A stretch of 64,000 nucleotides of DNA. Source: Maridesulfovibrio bastinii DSM 16055 (GTDB taxonomy: Bacteria > Desulfobacterota > Desulfovibrionia > Desulfovibrionales > Desulfovibrionaceae). Positions within the stretch are counted from its first letter, which is position 1; every line of letters starts with the position of its first letter. Positions 56,332 to 64,000 of this stretch are shown one piece after another. Location of the stretch: positions 124,001 through 188,000 of the forward strand of contig NZ_AUCX01000007.1 in the NCBI RefSeq assembly GCF_000429985.1, written 5' to 3'. The notes beneath the pieces are model-generated. The model saw only the letters and a program-made list of their open reading frames with translations, had not been told where the DNA came from and searched no databases. A program made the translations under genes and the position numbers.

Positions 56332-56635
56332 CTGTTACTCTCCATTATTGATTTTATGTCCGTGCCGTCTTGCGGCACGGACTTGTTTATGTACACTGTT
56401 TATTTGACTGCAATTTTTCTTAAGCACATCTTTATTTCGCAAGTCACAGCCTGTCTCAATTTTTTCATATCGATTTTATATTTCCAGTTTAAAAATATTT
56501 ATTCTAAGCATCAGCATAGCAAATGTATTGCTATACTTATTTTTTAAATACTTCTGGTGCATTAGGTTCAATATAAGGCAATGTGCGGTCAGCACTTTTT
56601 TCAAAATTATATCAGCATTGACTAAGGGAGAGGGG
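56332..56635. other. Intergenic region upstream of a chemoreceptor gene
   Basis: 304 bp with the operon terminator at its left end and the ribosome site GGGAGAGGGG at its right end. The middle is AT-rich; a promoter is expected there but none could be assigned. The open frame running into the chemoreceptor from 56528 is not coding upstream of 56636. Confidence 0.45.
56358..56388 (+). terminator. Terminator of the TetR-SulP signalling operon
   Basis: GTCCGTGCCG pairs with CGGCACGGAC around a 5-nt loop, followed by TTGTTT. It begins 27 bp after the last receiver stop. Confidence 0.88.
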
Positions 56636-58207
56636 ATGAGGATATTGAATTATAAAAAACAGCTATACATGGGTATGGCTGTAGTTATTGCAGCTGCTGT
56701 AGTAGCCTGCATAGTATTATTAATTTTTCTTCCTGATTTATCAGGATGGAATGAAATCTTGATAATAGGGGTAACTCTGGCTGTAGCTGTTGTTTCCATT
56801 ATAGCAACAATTGCAGTCTCATCAAATATAGGGCTCGGAATGGACGAGCTGTGTGAAGTTTTTGAAAAGGCTTCAGCCGGAATTGATACCGGTAAAGAAA
56901 TTAATAAAGCTGAAGTTCCTTTTATAAAGGCTCTTGCAACATTGATTGAAAATTCAACACGCAACAGGGATCTTTGCGAGGGAATTTTAAAAGGTCTGCC
57001 TACGCCTTATCTTCTTGTAGATACAGAAGAAAAAACTCTGTATACCAATCGTGAAACACTCAATATGCTGGAAATTGACGGATCTGTGGAATCCCAGCTG
57101 GGCAAAACTCTGGCACATCTGTTCTATAATGATCCGGGTAGAGTCACTGCCGTTGGCAAGGCCATGCACAACGGGGATGTTTTTAGAAATCTTGAAGTAA
57201 CAATACAGGGGCATAAGGGTGGAACACGACACGTTCTTGCAAATGTCTATTCCCTTAATGACCGTAACGGGAAGAGTATCGGCGGATTCTGTCTTTATAT
57301 TGATATGACGGCCCTTAAGGAAAAAGAGGAAGAACTGGCTCTTAGAAATGAGATGGTCATAAAAGGAGCAGATGAGGCTGATATGATTTCAGATCAACTG
57401 GCCTCTGCTGCTGAAGAGCTTTCTGCTCAGGTTGAGCAGTCCAGCTCCTCAAGTAAAGAAAGTCTGATACTTACTTCCTCTGTGGCAACAAGTGTTGAGC
57501 AGATGAACTGTACAATACTGGAAGTGGCTAGAAAGGCTTCAGATACCGCTAACCTTTCCAGTGAAGCCCGGAAGACTGCTATAGATGGTGAAAGTGTCGT
57601 TTCAGAAATTGTTGATAGGATTAGCAGGCTTGAGAATCAGGCCGGCAATCTCTATAAAAATATGCTGAAGTTGAATGACGAGGCTGAATCCATAGAAAAT
57701 ATCATGAACGTGATTACTGACATCGCAGACCAGACCAATCTGCTTGCCCTCAATGCGGCAATCGAAGCTGCAAGAGCTGGTGAAGCAGGGCGTGGATTTG
57801 CTGTTGTAGCCGACGAAGTTCGCAAACTTGCTGAAAAAACCATGGACGCTACAGGCCAGGTTGAAAATAATATCAAGATAATTCAGCAGAGCACCAAGGC
57901 GAATGCTGCTGAAACAGAAGCAACAGTCAAGGATGTCAGTGAAGCTGTTGTGGTAGCTGAAAAGGCTGGAGAATCTCTCAAGAAAATTGTTGAAATATCC
58001 AACCGTACCTCGGATGAGATAAGTTCTATTGCGGCCGCTTCGGAAGAGCAGTCCGCAGCCAGTGAAGAAATAGCCAGTTCATCCAGCCAGATAAGTACTG
58101 CTGCTGAGCAGACCAATGAAGCCATGGCGGAGTCCGCTTTTGCTATCAGAGAACTTTCAAAGCTGGCTTCCGAACTGCGTCAGTTGATAAGAAATCTTAG
58201 AGATTAA
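56636..58207 (+). CDS. Methyl-accepting chemotaxis protein with membrane hairpin and PAS domain
   Basis: A 523-residue receptor. Two membrane helices near 16-33 and 42-62 are separated by only a few residues (LSGWN), so there is no periplasmic sensor. A HAMP-like linker leads to a PAS domain (about 105-225, [20 protein letters not shown] to [14 protein letters not shown]) and the MCP signalling domain with the [15 protein letters not shown] tip. Sensing is therefore intracellular, as in Aer-like receptors, although no FAD motif was identified. The ATG at 56636 follows GGGAGAGGGG. It lies directly after the SulP phosphorelay but behind its terminator. Confidence 0.94.
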   Translation: MRILNYKKQLYMGMAVVIAAAVVACIVLLIFLPDLSGWNEILIIGVTLAVAVVSIIATIAVSSNIGLGMDELCEVFEKASAGIDTGKEINKAEVPFIKALATLIENSTRNRDLCEGILKGLPTPYLLVDTEEKTLYTNRETLNMLEIDGSVESQLGKTLAHLFYNDPGRVTAVGKAMHNGDVFRNLEVTIQGHKGGTRHVLANVYSLNDRNGKSIGGFCLYIDMTALKEKEEELALRNEMVIKGADEADMISDQLASAAEELSAQVEQSSSSSKESLILTSSVATSVEQMNCTILEVARKASDTANLSSEARKTAIDGESVVSEIVDRISRLENQAGNLYKNMLKLNDEAESIENIMNVITDIADQTNLLALNAAIEAARAGEAGRGFAVVADEVRKLAEKTMDATGQVENNIKIIQQSTKANAAETEATVKDVSEAVVVAEKAGESLKKIVEISNRTSDEISSIAAASEEQSAASEEIASSSSQISTAAEQTNEAMAESAFAIRELSKLASELRQLIRNLRD

Positions 58208-58232
58208 GAAATAATAAAATTGAATCTGTTTC

Positions 58233-58272
58233 AGCCGGAACAGCACATTTATAAGTGCTGTTCCGGCTTTTC
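58233..58272 (+). terminator. Terminator of the hairpin-type chemoreceptor gene
   Basis: Perfect 14-bp stem AGCCGGAACAGCAC / GTGCTGTTCCGGCT with an 8-nt loop and a following TTTTCT. Confidence 0.93.
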
Positions 58273-58349
58273 TATTTGTAGTAAGGTAGTAGTACAAGCT
58301 TGTTAGTATTGACTATTATTATTGTATAATTATTAAAAGGAGAGGCCGT

Positions 58350-59507
58350 ATGAAGCATAAAAAGAAAATATTTATTCTCTCCATGTTTCTATTGGTGATT
58401 ATGTTTATTGCATTTTGCAGATCAGAACCGGAACAAAAAATCAGGAGAAATGCAAAAATGATTGAACAGGTTGATAATTATGAGATTGCAACCCTCGCAG
58501 GGGGATGTTTCTGGTGTCTTGAGTCTGATTTTGAAAAGGTGCCGGGAGTAATAAAAGTCGTTTCAGGCTATTGTGGTGGTGATTATGATGATCCTCAATA
58601 CGAAGAAGTTTCCAAGGGAATAACCGGACACCGGGAGGCGGTTCAGGTCTATTATGACCCAGCGGTGATAAGTTATTCAGATATTCTTGGATATTATTGG
58701 AAAATCTTCAATCCTACAGATGCGGGAGGATCATTTAATGATCGTGGAGAGCAATACACATCTGCTATTTTTTACCAGAATGAAGAGCAGAAGGAGATTG
58801 CCGAGAAAACTCGTGAGGAGATTGCCACTTCCGGGGTCTTTGATAAGCCTGTTGTCACTCCGATAATTCCCTTGAATAAATTCTGGAGGGCAGAGGAGTA
58901 TCATCAGGATTATTATTTAAAACATCCGACTCGCTATAAGTTTTATAGAACCCTGTCCGGGAGGAATGGATTTATAGAGCAGCATTGGGGAGACATCCAT
59001 GCTGGTTCTGAAAAAATAGATCAGGGGGATAGTCATCAGGATGTAGATAATAAGAATTCTGAAGAGTCAGAGACCGCTGAACCACTTACAGAACTCCAGC
59101 ATTCCGTGATACGTGAAAATGGTACAGAACCTCCGTTTAATAATGAATATTGGAATGAGAAACGTAAGGGAATATATGTTGATAGGGTTTCCGGTGATGT
59201 ACTCTTCAGCTCTGAAGAAAAATATGATTCAGGCACCGGGTGGCCGAGTTTTTATAAGTCTGTTGAGCCGGACAATCTTATAGAAAAGACTGACAGATCT
59301 TTGTTTACAACAAGAACAGAAGTGAGAGGCAAAACAGCAGATTCACATCTTGGTCATGTCTTTGAGGACGGTCCCGAACCAACCGGACTTAGATATTGCA
59401 TGAACTCTGCGGCTCTGCGCTTTATCCCCTTAAATGAAATGGAAGAGCAGGGTTATGGAAGGTTTCTCAATCTTTTTAACAGCAGCAGGAAGGCTGATGC
59501 CAATTAA
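58350..59507 (+). CDS. msrAB: Periplasmic methionine sulfoxide reductase MsrA-MsrB fusion
   Basis: A 385-residue bifunctional repair enzyme that reduces both S and R forms of methionine sulfoxide. An N-terminal membrane segment (about 7-22) works as signal or anchor. The MsrA domain has the catalytic GGCFWCLE (Cys53) and GGCxD-region features such as SGYCGGDY and EYHQDYY. The MsrB domain follows from about 250, with [19 protein letters not shown] and catalytic Cys in [11 protein letters not shown]. The two CxxC zinc knuckles of many MsrB proteins are absent, as is the usual resolving cysteine in SGCGWPSF (Thr here), so regeneration may need another cysteine. Export points to repair of envelope proteins after oxidant exposure. 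Confidence 0.95.
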   Translation: MKHKKKIFILSMFLLVIMFIAFCRSEPEQKIRRNAKMIEQVDNYEIATLAGGCFWCLESDFEKVPGVIKVVSGYCGGDYDDPQYEEVSKGITGHREAVQVYYDPAVISYSDILGYYWKIFNPTDAGGSFNDRGEQYTSAIFYQNEEQKEIAEKTREEIATSGVFDKPVVTPIIPLNKFWRAEEYHQDYYLKHPTRYKFYRTLSGRNGFIEQHWGDIHAGSEKIDQGDSHQDVDNKNSEESETAEPLTELQHSVIRENGTEPPFNNEYWNEKRKGIYVDRVSGDVLFSSEEKYDSGTGWPSFYKSVEPDNLIEKTDRSLFTTRTEVRGKTADSHLGHVFEDGPEPTGLRYCMNSAALRFIPLNEMEEQGYGRFLNLFNSSRKADAN

Positions 59508-59541
59508 CTTGAAATGCTAAAAATATATATACTGAAAAATG

Positions 59542-59572
59542 AAAGCCCGGACAAAACGTCCGGGCTTTCTGC
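59542..59572. terminator. Bidirectional terminator between msrAB and the hemerythrin chemoreceptor
   Basis: Perfect 11-bp stem AAAGCCCGGAC / GTCCGGGCTTT with a 5-nt loop. It is flanked by A-rich and T-rich DNA and serves two convergent genes. Confidence 0.92.
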
Positions 59573-59599
59573 TTATTATATTCTTTGTCGTGTATGATT

Positions 59600-61735
59600 T
59601 TAATCTACACCATGACTGTTAAGGAACTCACTGTATCTGGTATCGACCTTAAGGATATGCTCAATGAGCCATTCCTTGAGGAATCTGATAATTTCGTTTG
59701 AAACGGTAGCCTTTCCAGCTTTTAAGTCCTGATCAAATTTTGTAATTGTATCAACAAACATGCGGTGGGCCTTTTTATGGCTTTCCGTTTCAGGGTATCC
59801 GTATTTATTGAATAATTTTTCTTCATAGCCGAAATGGTATTTAGTATATTCAACAAGTTTTTCAGTAATGCCGGACATTACCGTATCGGCTTTTCTGTTT
59901 TTCATGCTGTTGTAGAGTTCATTGATATATTTGAATAATGTCTGGTGATGTTCATCAAGAACTCTGACATTCACAGCAAAATCCTGTGTCCATTCCACTA
60001 TTTTACCAGATTTTATATCTACAAACTGTCCGCTGGCAATTCCCTGAATTATTGTATCAAGCTCTTCCACGCTGCTTGAAATCTCGCCAAGAGCCTTGGC
60101 GGATTCTTCCATTCCGTCAGCAGTTTCAGAGGCAACTCCGGTCACCTCACTAAGAGCCCTGTTGATTTGTTCAGATGCTGCGGATTGCTCTTCACTGGCT
60201 GTTGCAATGGAGGCAACCTGACTGGCTGTGTCTTCTACAAAGCCGACAATTTCTTCCATGAATTTTCCTGATTCCGCGGCAGATTTTGTGCTTTCCACAA
60301 TGCCGTCTGCGGCAGCTTCAACCGCAGTGATATTTTCACGCGCGTTATCCTGAATAGTTGAGACAGCCGTTCCAACTTCTTTTGTGGCATCCATGGTTTT
60401 TTCTGCGAGCTTTCTAACTTCATCAGCAACAACTGCAAATCCTCTACCGGCATCACCGGCTCTGGCAGCTTCAATTGCGGCATTAAGCGCAAGCAGGTTT
60501 GTCTGATCGGCAATATCGGTAATCACATTCATAATCTGGCCAATATTGTCAGCCTGTTCACCAAGCTTACTCATGGTTTCTTTCAGATTCAGGATGGTCT
60601 GTTTTATCTGCTCAATAGAAATTACGGCCCGTTGAACGCCTTCTGCTCCAACTTGAGCGTTATACTTTGATTTTTCAGCACTTTCCGCTGCATTGGATGC
60701 GCTTCTGGCAACTTCATAAACAGTGTTGTTCATCTGCTCCATGGCCGTTGCTGTTTCAGTAAGTCTGTCGCGCTGAATTCCTACTCCACCATTGACATGG
60801 TGGACCTGCTGACTGAGTTCTCCGATACTGCTGAAAACATGCTCTGAAATCTCTTTGGCATTAGCGGCAGCTTCGTTCATTGCACCCATGATGGATTTTA
60901 TTTCTTCACTTGCCTTGTTTGCTTCTTCAAGAGCCTCTTCTGCTTTCAAGGCATTGTCGGAAGCCAGCTTCTCTTTGGCTTCAACTTCGCGCATATTGGC
61001 GACAATATGCGAAGTCATGGTTGTGATGGAATTTTTAAGATTCAGCAGCTCGTGAATAAATTTACCTTCGATGTGGGCGGCAAAGTCTCCTTCAGCCACT
61101 TTGCCGGTATAGAATCTGATAGCTCTCAGCGGTTTGATAATATTTACCACTACGGCATAGGTCAGGAAAATTAATGTAAATATTATTATCGCTGTAAAAA
61201 TACTTAAAGTCGTTGCCAGACAGGAAATGTATGAATGGCTTTCTTCCTTAATAATTTTTTCAGTTTTGTTAAGCTCGGCTGTGAGCCTGTTTCCGGCCTC
61301 GGCCATGCTTTCAACGCTGATATTTTTATCACCGCCGAGAATTCTGTTCAGCTTTTCGGAAAAGTCATTCCAGAGTGAATCAACTTTAGAAATGCTGCGG
61401 ATTGCTTTCTCCGGCAGATCAGGGACCTCAAAGGATGGACCGTTTAAATTCAATGTCTCCGGAGCTGTTCCTGAATTTTTGAACGCTTTAAGGGTTTTAT
61501 TGAATATTGCTTCAGATTTTCTGGCATGGTCTATAGCCTCAGCTGAATCAGTCAGGACAAAAAGAAAAGCATCCTTTCCCATCTGCTGAACAAGTGTTGT
61601 CTGTCTTCCGGCCAGTCTGAGAGCTGTCTGTTCAGTCTGTAGAAATGACAATTCAGTAATAGCTACAACAGACATGCTTATAACTAATAACAGTATCAGA
61701 ATAAATGATCCTGTCAGTCTGGATTTTAAGTTCAT
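59600..61735 (-). CDS. Methyl-accepting chemotaxis protein with C-terminal hemerythrin domain (DcrH-like)
   Basis: A 711-residue chemoreceptor. An N-terminal helix is followed by a PilJ/NIT-like helical periplasmic sensor ([22 protein letters not shown]), a second helix and HAMP. The MCP signalling hairpin with [15 protein letters not shown] comes next. The last 130 residues are a bacteriohemerythrin: [46 protein letters not shown] and [10 protein letters not shown] supply the His/Glu/Asp di-iron ligands. The known relative DcrH of Desulfovibrio vulgaris binds O2 at such a domain, so aerotaxis or oxygen avoidance is likely. The gene is convergent with msrAB, a second oxidant-related gene. Confidence 0.96.
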   Translation of the reverse strand: MNLKSRLTGSFILILLLVISMSVVAITELSFLQTEQTALRLAGRQTTLVQQMGKDAFLFVLTDSAEAIDHARKSEAIFNKTLKAFKNSGTAPETLNLNGPSFEVPDLPEKAIRSISKVDSLWNDFSEKLNRILGGDKNISVESMAEAGNRLTAELNKTEKIIKEESHSYISCLATTLSIFTAIIIFTLIFLTYAVVVNIIKPLRAIRFYTGKVAEGDFAAHIEGKFIHELLNLKNSITTMTSHIVANMREVEAKEKLASDNALKAEEALEEANKASEEIKSIMGAMNEAAANAKEISEHVFSSIGELSQQVHHVNGGVGIQRDRLTETATAMEQMNNTVYEVARSASNAAESAEKSKYNAQVGAEGVQRAVISIEQIKQTILNLKETMSKLGEQADNIGQIMNVITDIADQTNLLALNAAIEAARAGDAGRGFAVVADEVRKLAEKTMDATKEVGTAVSTIQDNARENITAVEAAADGIVESTKSAAESGKFMEEIVGFVEDTASQVASIATASEEQSAASEQINRALSEVTGVASETADGMEESAKALGEISSSVEELDTIIQGIASGQFVDIKSGKIVEWTQDFAVNVRVLDEHHQTLFKYINELYNSMKNRKADTVMSGITEKLVEYTKYHFGYEEKLFNKYGYPETESHKKAHRMFVDTITKFDQDLKAGKATVSNEIIRFLKEWLIEHILKVDTRYSEFLNSHGVD

Positions 61736-61764
61736 GATATCTCCTTATTTCAGTAAACAGTAAT

Positions 61765-61805
61765 TAATATTATTATTGATTTTAGGTTGTCAACATAATA
61801 ATATT
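61765..61805 (-). promoter_or_regulatory. Promoter and perfect inverted repeat upstream of the hemerythrin chemoreceptor
   Basis: Minus-strand TTGACA (61788-61793) is followed at 15-18 bp by AT-rich -10 candidates (TAATAT, TATTAA). The region is framed by a perfect 11-bp inverted repeat, AATATTATTAT (61766-61776) and ATAATAATATT (61795-61805), a candidate operator for an unknown regulator. Confidence 0.55.
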
Positions 61806-61831
61806 GTCCTGACAGGCATCTTGCTGAAATA

Positions 61832-62749
61832 TTAATGAATTAATTCTGCCGCCCTTAAAATAATACTTCTCATCCAAATATTGGCCGAGTCAGAGTCGTT
61901 TCTTGAATGCCATGACTGGTATATATCAAACTCCGGTCCGCCGATAGGTATGGATAAATATTTTATGGGCATTATTTTAGAGAAATGCAAGGCAAGTTTT
62001 TCTGCCACGGCCCCGACAAGATCAGAATCACATACAAGGTGAGGAATGGTCAGCTCCTGCTGAACGATCATTTTTATTCTGTGTACCAGACCTTTTTTAT
62101 GCAGTAATTCTTCCAGAAACCCCTGACCTGATTCTGAAAGCGAAAACGCGAGAAAGTCAAGCTTTGATAAGTCATCTTCACACAAAGTATTCTTTATCAG
62201 CGGATGGTTTTCTCTGAATATACATGTTTCTTTATCGGAAAAAAGATACTGACTTTTTATTGCCGGTCCGTAATTACGTGGTGTTCCCAGAAAAATATCC
62301 AGCTTACCTTCTCTTAACATGAGGAGACGCTGTTCATGCGTAGGCGGAGAGGTATGAATGCATACTCCCGGAGCTTCTTTGCTAACAATTTTAATAATTT
62401 CAGGTAGAAGTACTGTACAGAGATAGTCACTCATGCCCAGTCTGAAACTGCGTGTGGATTTTTCCGGAACAAATTTACCTCTGTCATCAATTGATAATGT
62501 GATTTTAAGTAGAGCCGGGGAAATGGATTCCTGCAAAGCGGAGCATAACGGGGTCGGCTCCATTTTATTTCCCTGCCGCAAAAAAAGTTTATCCTGAAAA
62601 TAGTCACGTAGTTTTGCCAGCGAATGGCTTATTGCCGATTGAGTGATGTTAAGGCGTTCTCCAGCCAGAGTCAGGCTTTTTTCACTGTATATTGCGTCAA
62701 GAACAATGAGAAGATTCAGATCCAGATTATAAAGATTAGTTTTACTCAT
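61832..62749 (-). CDS. LysR-family transcriptional regulator
   Basis: A 305-residue regulator with the LysR N-terminal helix-turn-helix (NLDLNLLIVLDAIYSEKSLTLAGERLNITQSAISHSLAKLRDYF). It is of the NodD/LeuO-like subclass that starts with NLYNLDLNLL. The C-terminal effector domain is a periplasmic-binding-like fold (GMSDYLCTVLLPEIIKIV onward). The effector is unknown. It is divergent from the small DMT-type gene at 62861, only 111 bp away, the usual arrangement for a LysR gene and its target, so regulation of that exporter is likely. Confidence 0.92.
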   Translation of the reverse strand: MSKTNLYNLDLNLLIVLDAIYSEKSLTLAGERLNITQSAISHSLAKLRDYFQDKLFLRQGNKMEPTPLCSALQESISPALLKITLSIDDRGKFVPEKSTRSFRLGMSDYLCTVLLPEIIKIVSKEAPGVCIHTSPPTHEQRLLMLREGKLDIFLGTPRNYGPAIKSQYLFSDKETCIFRENHPLIKNTLCEDDLSKLDFLAFSLSESGQGFLEELLHKKGLVHRIKMIVQQELTIPHLVCDSDLVGAVAEKLALHFSKIMPIKYLSIPIGGPEFDIYQSWHSRNDSDSANIWMRSIILRAAELIH

Positions 62750-62860
62750 ATTTAAAATGAACAGCTTTCAGTGGTCACAGGCTGCCATGATGTCTATAGA
62801 TTTTTTGTGGAATATTCCTTCATTCGAAAATTTATATCAATATTACAAAGGAAACAAAAG

Positions 62861-63298
62861 ATGTTCGTTTTATATGGATCAATAGCTGTGTGGGTTGCTT
62901 CTTCCGTTATTTATCATCTAGCACAGAAGACGCTCTCTTCAGAGAATTCATTTTTTGGTATACTGGCAGCCACCTATGCCGTGGCACTGCTTATAAGCCT
63001 TGCGGGGCTTTATCTTCAGACAGGCAAAATAGAGCTTGATGGAGTAATCTCACTAAAAAACTGGCCGATAGCTGTCCTTGGCGTGGCTATTGTGGGAATT
63101 GAAATAGGTGTGCTCATGACTTACCACGCAGGAGCTAGTATCAGTACTCTACCACTGCTTTCAAATGGTATGGTCATGGCCTGTCTTGTCCCTATAGGAG
63201 TGATATTTTTCAGGGAACAAATAAATATGTATTCTATAGTCGGTATGCTTATGATCATCGGCGGAGTCTGGGTTGTGAGTTCTTCCCAATCCGTGTGA
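62861..63298 (+). CDS. Half-size DMT-superfamily membrane protein
   Basis: A 145-residue integral membrane protein with five hydrophobic stretches. Its sequence (YGSIAVWVASSVIYHLAQKT, ISTLPLLSNGMVMACLVPIGVIFFREQI, GMLMIIGGVWVVS) follows one half of an EamA/DMT transporter, so it probably dimerises as small multidrug-resistance proteins do. The substrate is unknown. ATG at 62861 has AAAGGAAA upstream. The frame is open 30 codons further, but that part is not membrane-like. It is probably controlled by the divergent LysR regulator. Confidence 0.82.
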   Translation: MFVLYGSIAVWVASSVIYHLAQKTLSSENSFFGILAATYAVALLISLAGLYLQTGKIELDGVISLKNWPIAVLGVAIVGIEIGVLMTYHAGASISTLPLLSNGMVMACLVPIGVIFFREQINMYSIVGMLMIIGGVWVVSSSQSV

Positions 63299-63333
63299 CC
63301 CTTTTTGGGGAAAAAATCTCAGTATTACAATAG

Positions 63334-63372
63334 AAAAAGCTGAAACAGAATTTTCTGTTTCAGCTTTTTCTA
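63334..63372. terminator. Bidirectional terminator between the DMT protein and the aminotransferase
   Basis: Perfect 17-bp stem AAAAAGCTGAAACAGAA / TTCTGTTTCAGCTTTTT with a 2-nt centre. A and T runs at its base allow termination on both strands. Confidence 0.92.
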
Positions 63373-64000
63373 TTAATATTTATTAGTGTCCAGATAAGAA
63401 TCTACAATACTCAGAGCCTCACTCATATCTGCTCTGCCGAATCCTATTCTGAATCCTTCATACCCTCTTCCGGCAGCATTGCTGTAATAAACGCTGGGCG
63501 GCAGCAAAAGAACTCCGGTTTTTTTCAGCAGTTCCGCAGTAAAAGTCTCAGTTCCCTCCGGGCCGAGATAACATGGAAATGCCGTGCAGCCTCCGTCAGG
63601 TTGTTGCCAATTAAAAAGAGTGCTGTGCTTTTTAAAGAAGGAGTTCAGAACACTCAGGTTCTTGTCTAAAAGTGTGCGAAGCCGTTCAGTTATGGCATTC
63701 CGGCTTTTAAGTGCTGCCATGGCAATAAATTCTGATGGAGCTGAGTTACAGATGGAGAGAAAGTGTTTTACCCTTTCCATCTTTTGCAGCAGAGTGGTAT
63801 CCTGACAGGCAATCCATCCCATGCGCAGCCCCGGCAGACCGTATGCTTTGGAAAGAACGTTTAAAGATAAACCTTTTTCATATATGTCTGCCATTTGAGG
63901 AAGTCTTTTTTCCTGTGAATGTTCAAGCAGTCGGTAGACTTCGTCACTGAAAATATAAATCCCTTTTTTTCTGGCCATTTCAACCAGTTTTTTCTGAGTG
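63373..64000 (-). CDS. Class I/II aminotransferase, C-terminal part (5' end outside window)
   Basis: The C-terminal 209 or so residues of a pyridoxal-phosphate aminotransferase. The frame continues to the window edge, so the start is beyond it. Visible are the IYIFSDEVYRLLEH aspartate-tyrosine segment, the cofactor lysine in LNVLSKAYGLPGLRMGW, and the substrate arginine in FRIGFGRADM. The local sequence (QPDGGCTAFPC) resembles the group near MalY/PatB and capreomycidine-synthase-like enzymes, but the specific reaction cannot be stated. It is convergent with the DMT gene. Confidence 0.9.
   Translation of the reverse strand, partial: TQKKLVEMARKKGIYIFSDEVYRLLEHSQEKRLPQMADIYEKGLSLNVLSKAYGLPGLRMGWIACQDTTLLQKMERVKHFLSICNSAPSEFIAMAALKSRNAITERLRTLLDKNLSVLNSFFKKHSTLFNWQQPDGGCTAFPCYLGPEGTETFTAELLKKTGVLLLPPSVYYSNAAGRGYEGFRIGFGRADMSEALSIVDSYLDTNKY

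Noticed and set aside
56528-56635. N-terminal extension of the chemoreceptor
   Set aside because: Poor translation and no ribosome site, whereas GGGAGAGGGG precedes the ATG at 56636.

Overview
The window looks like chromosome from a motile, anaerobic Desulfovibrionales-type sulfate reducer (Desulfobacterota), perhaps a marine Maridesulfovibrio-like lineage. This is inferred from family content, not from a marker gene. The clues are four methyl-accepting chemotaxis proteins including a DcrH-like hemerythrin fusion, a giant FAD/Fe-S lactate- or glycolate-type dehydrogenase, a SulP anion transporter, a dense set of two-component proteins and a moderate-to-low GC content. I saw no rRNA, tRNA, CRISPR array, insertion sequence or phage gene.

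Layout. 1-9.6 kb: the end of a zinc/manganese ABC permease, a STAND-like NTPase with a 48-residue TPR array, two Cache-domain chemoreceptors and a small membrane protein. 9.9-15.1 kb: a LysE exporter, GmhA, a secreted NagZ-type glycosidase and a PAS histidine kinase. 15.1-18.7 kb: a flagellin with a long structured leader, then isocitrate dehydrogenase. 18.8-29.9 kb: mostly housekeeping, with aminotransferases, trpS, a site-2 protease, a TtuB/TtuA-like tRNA thiolation pair coupled to a glycosyltransferase, a Zn/Cd-type ArsR-permease operon with a clear operator, an HPt protein and a putative molybdenum-cofactor carrier.

29.9-41.3 kb is a signalling island. Two paralogous cassettes, each a periplasmic amino-acid-type binding protein overlapping a sensor kinase by 4 nt, lie on opposite strands. 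Between and beside them are an HD-GYP phosphodiesterase, a lone receiver, a PilZ-type protein and a receiver-STAS protein. No ABC permease or ATPase is present, so the binding proteins probably serve as sensors. 41.4-48.8 kb holds mltG, ruvX, the FAD/Fe-S oxidoreductase, a class V aminotransferase and a YkgJ-type protein.

49.1-56.4 kb is the most unusual unit: one apparent seven-gene operon of TetR regulator, SulP transporter with a large insertion, degenerate cytidylate-kinase-like/BON-like/receiver fusion, Cache histidine kinase, receiver, degenerate kinase-like phosphotransfer protein and a second receiver. It has a promoter and palindromic operator at the front and a terminator at the end. 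It reads as a multi-step phosphorelay built around an anion transporter. 56.6-64 kb: a chemoreceptor, a periplasmic MsrAB, the hemerythrin chemoreceptor, a LysR regulator divergent from a half-size DMT protein, and the 3' part of a class I aminotransferase that runs off the window.

Residue positions are hand counts. Functions rest on motif recognition without database searches.
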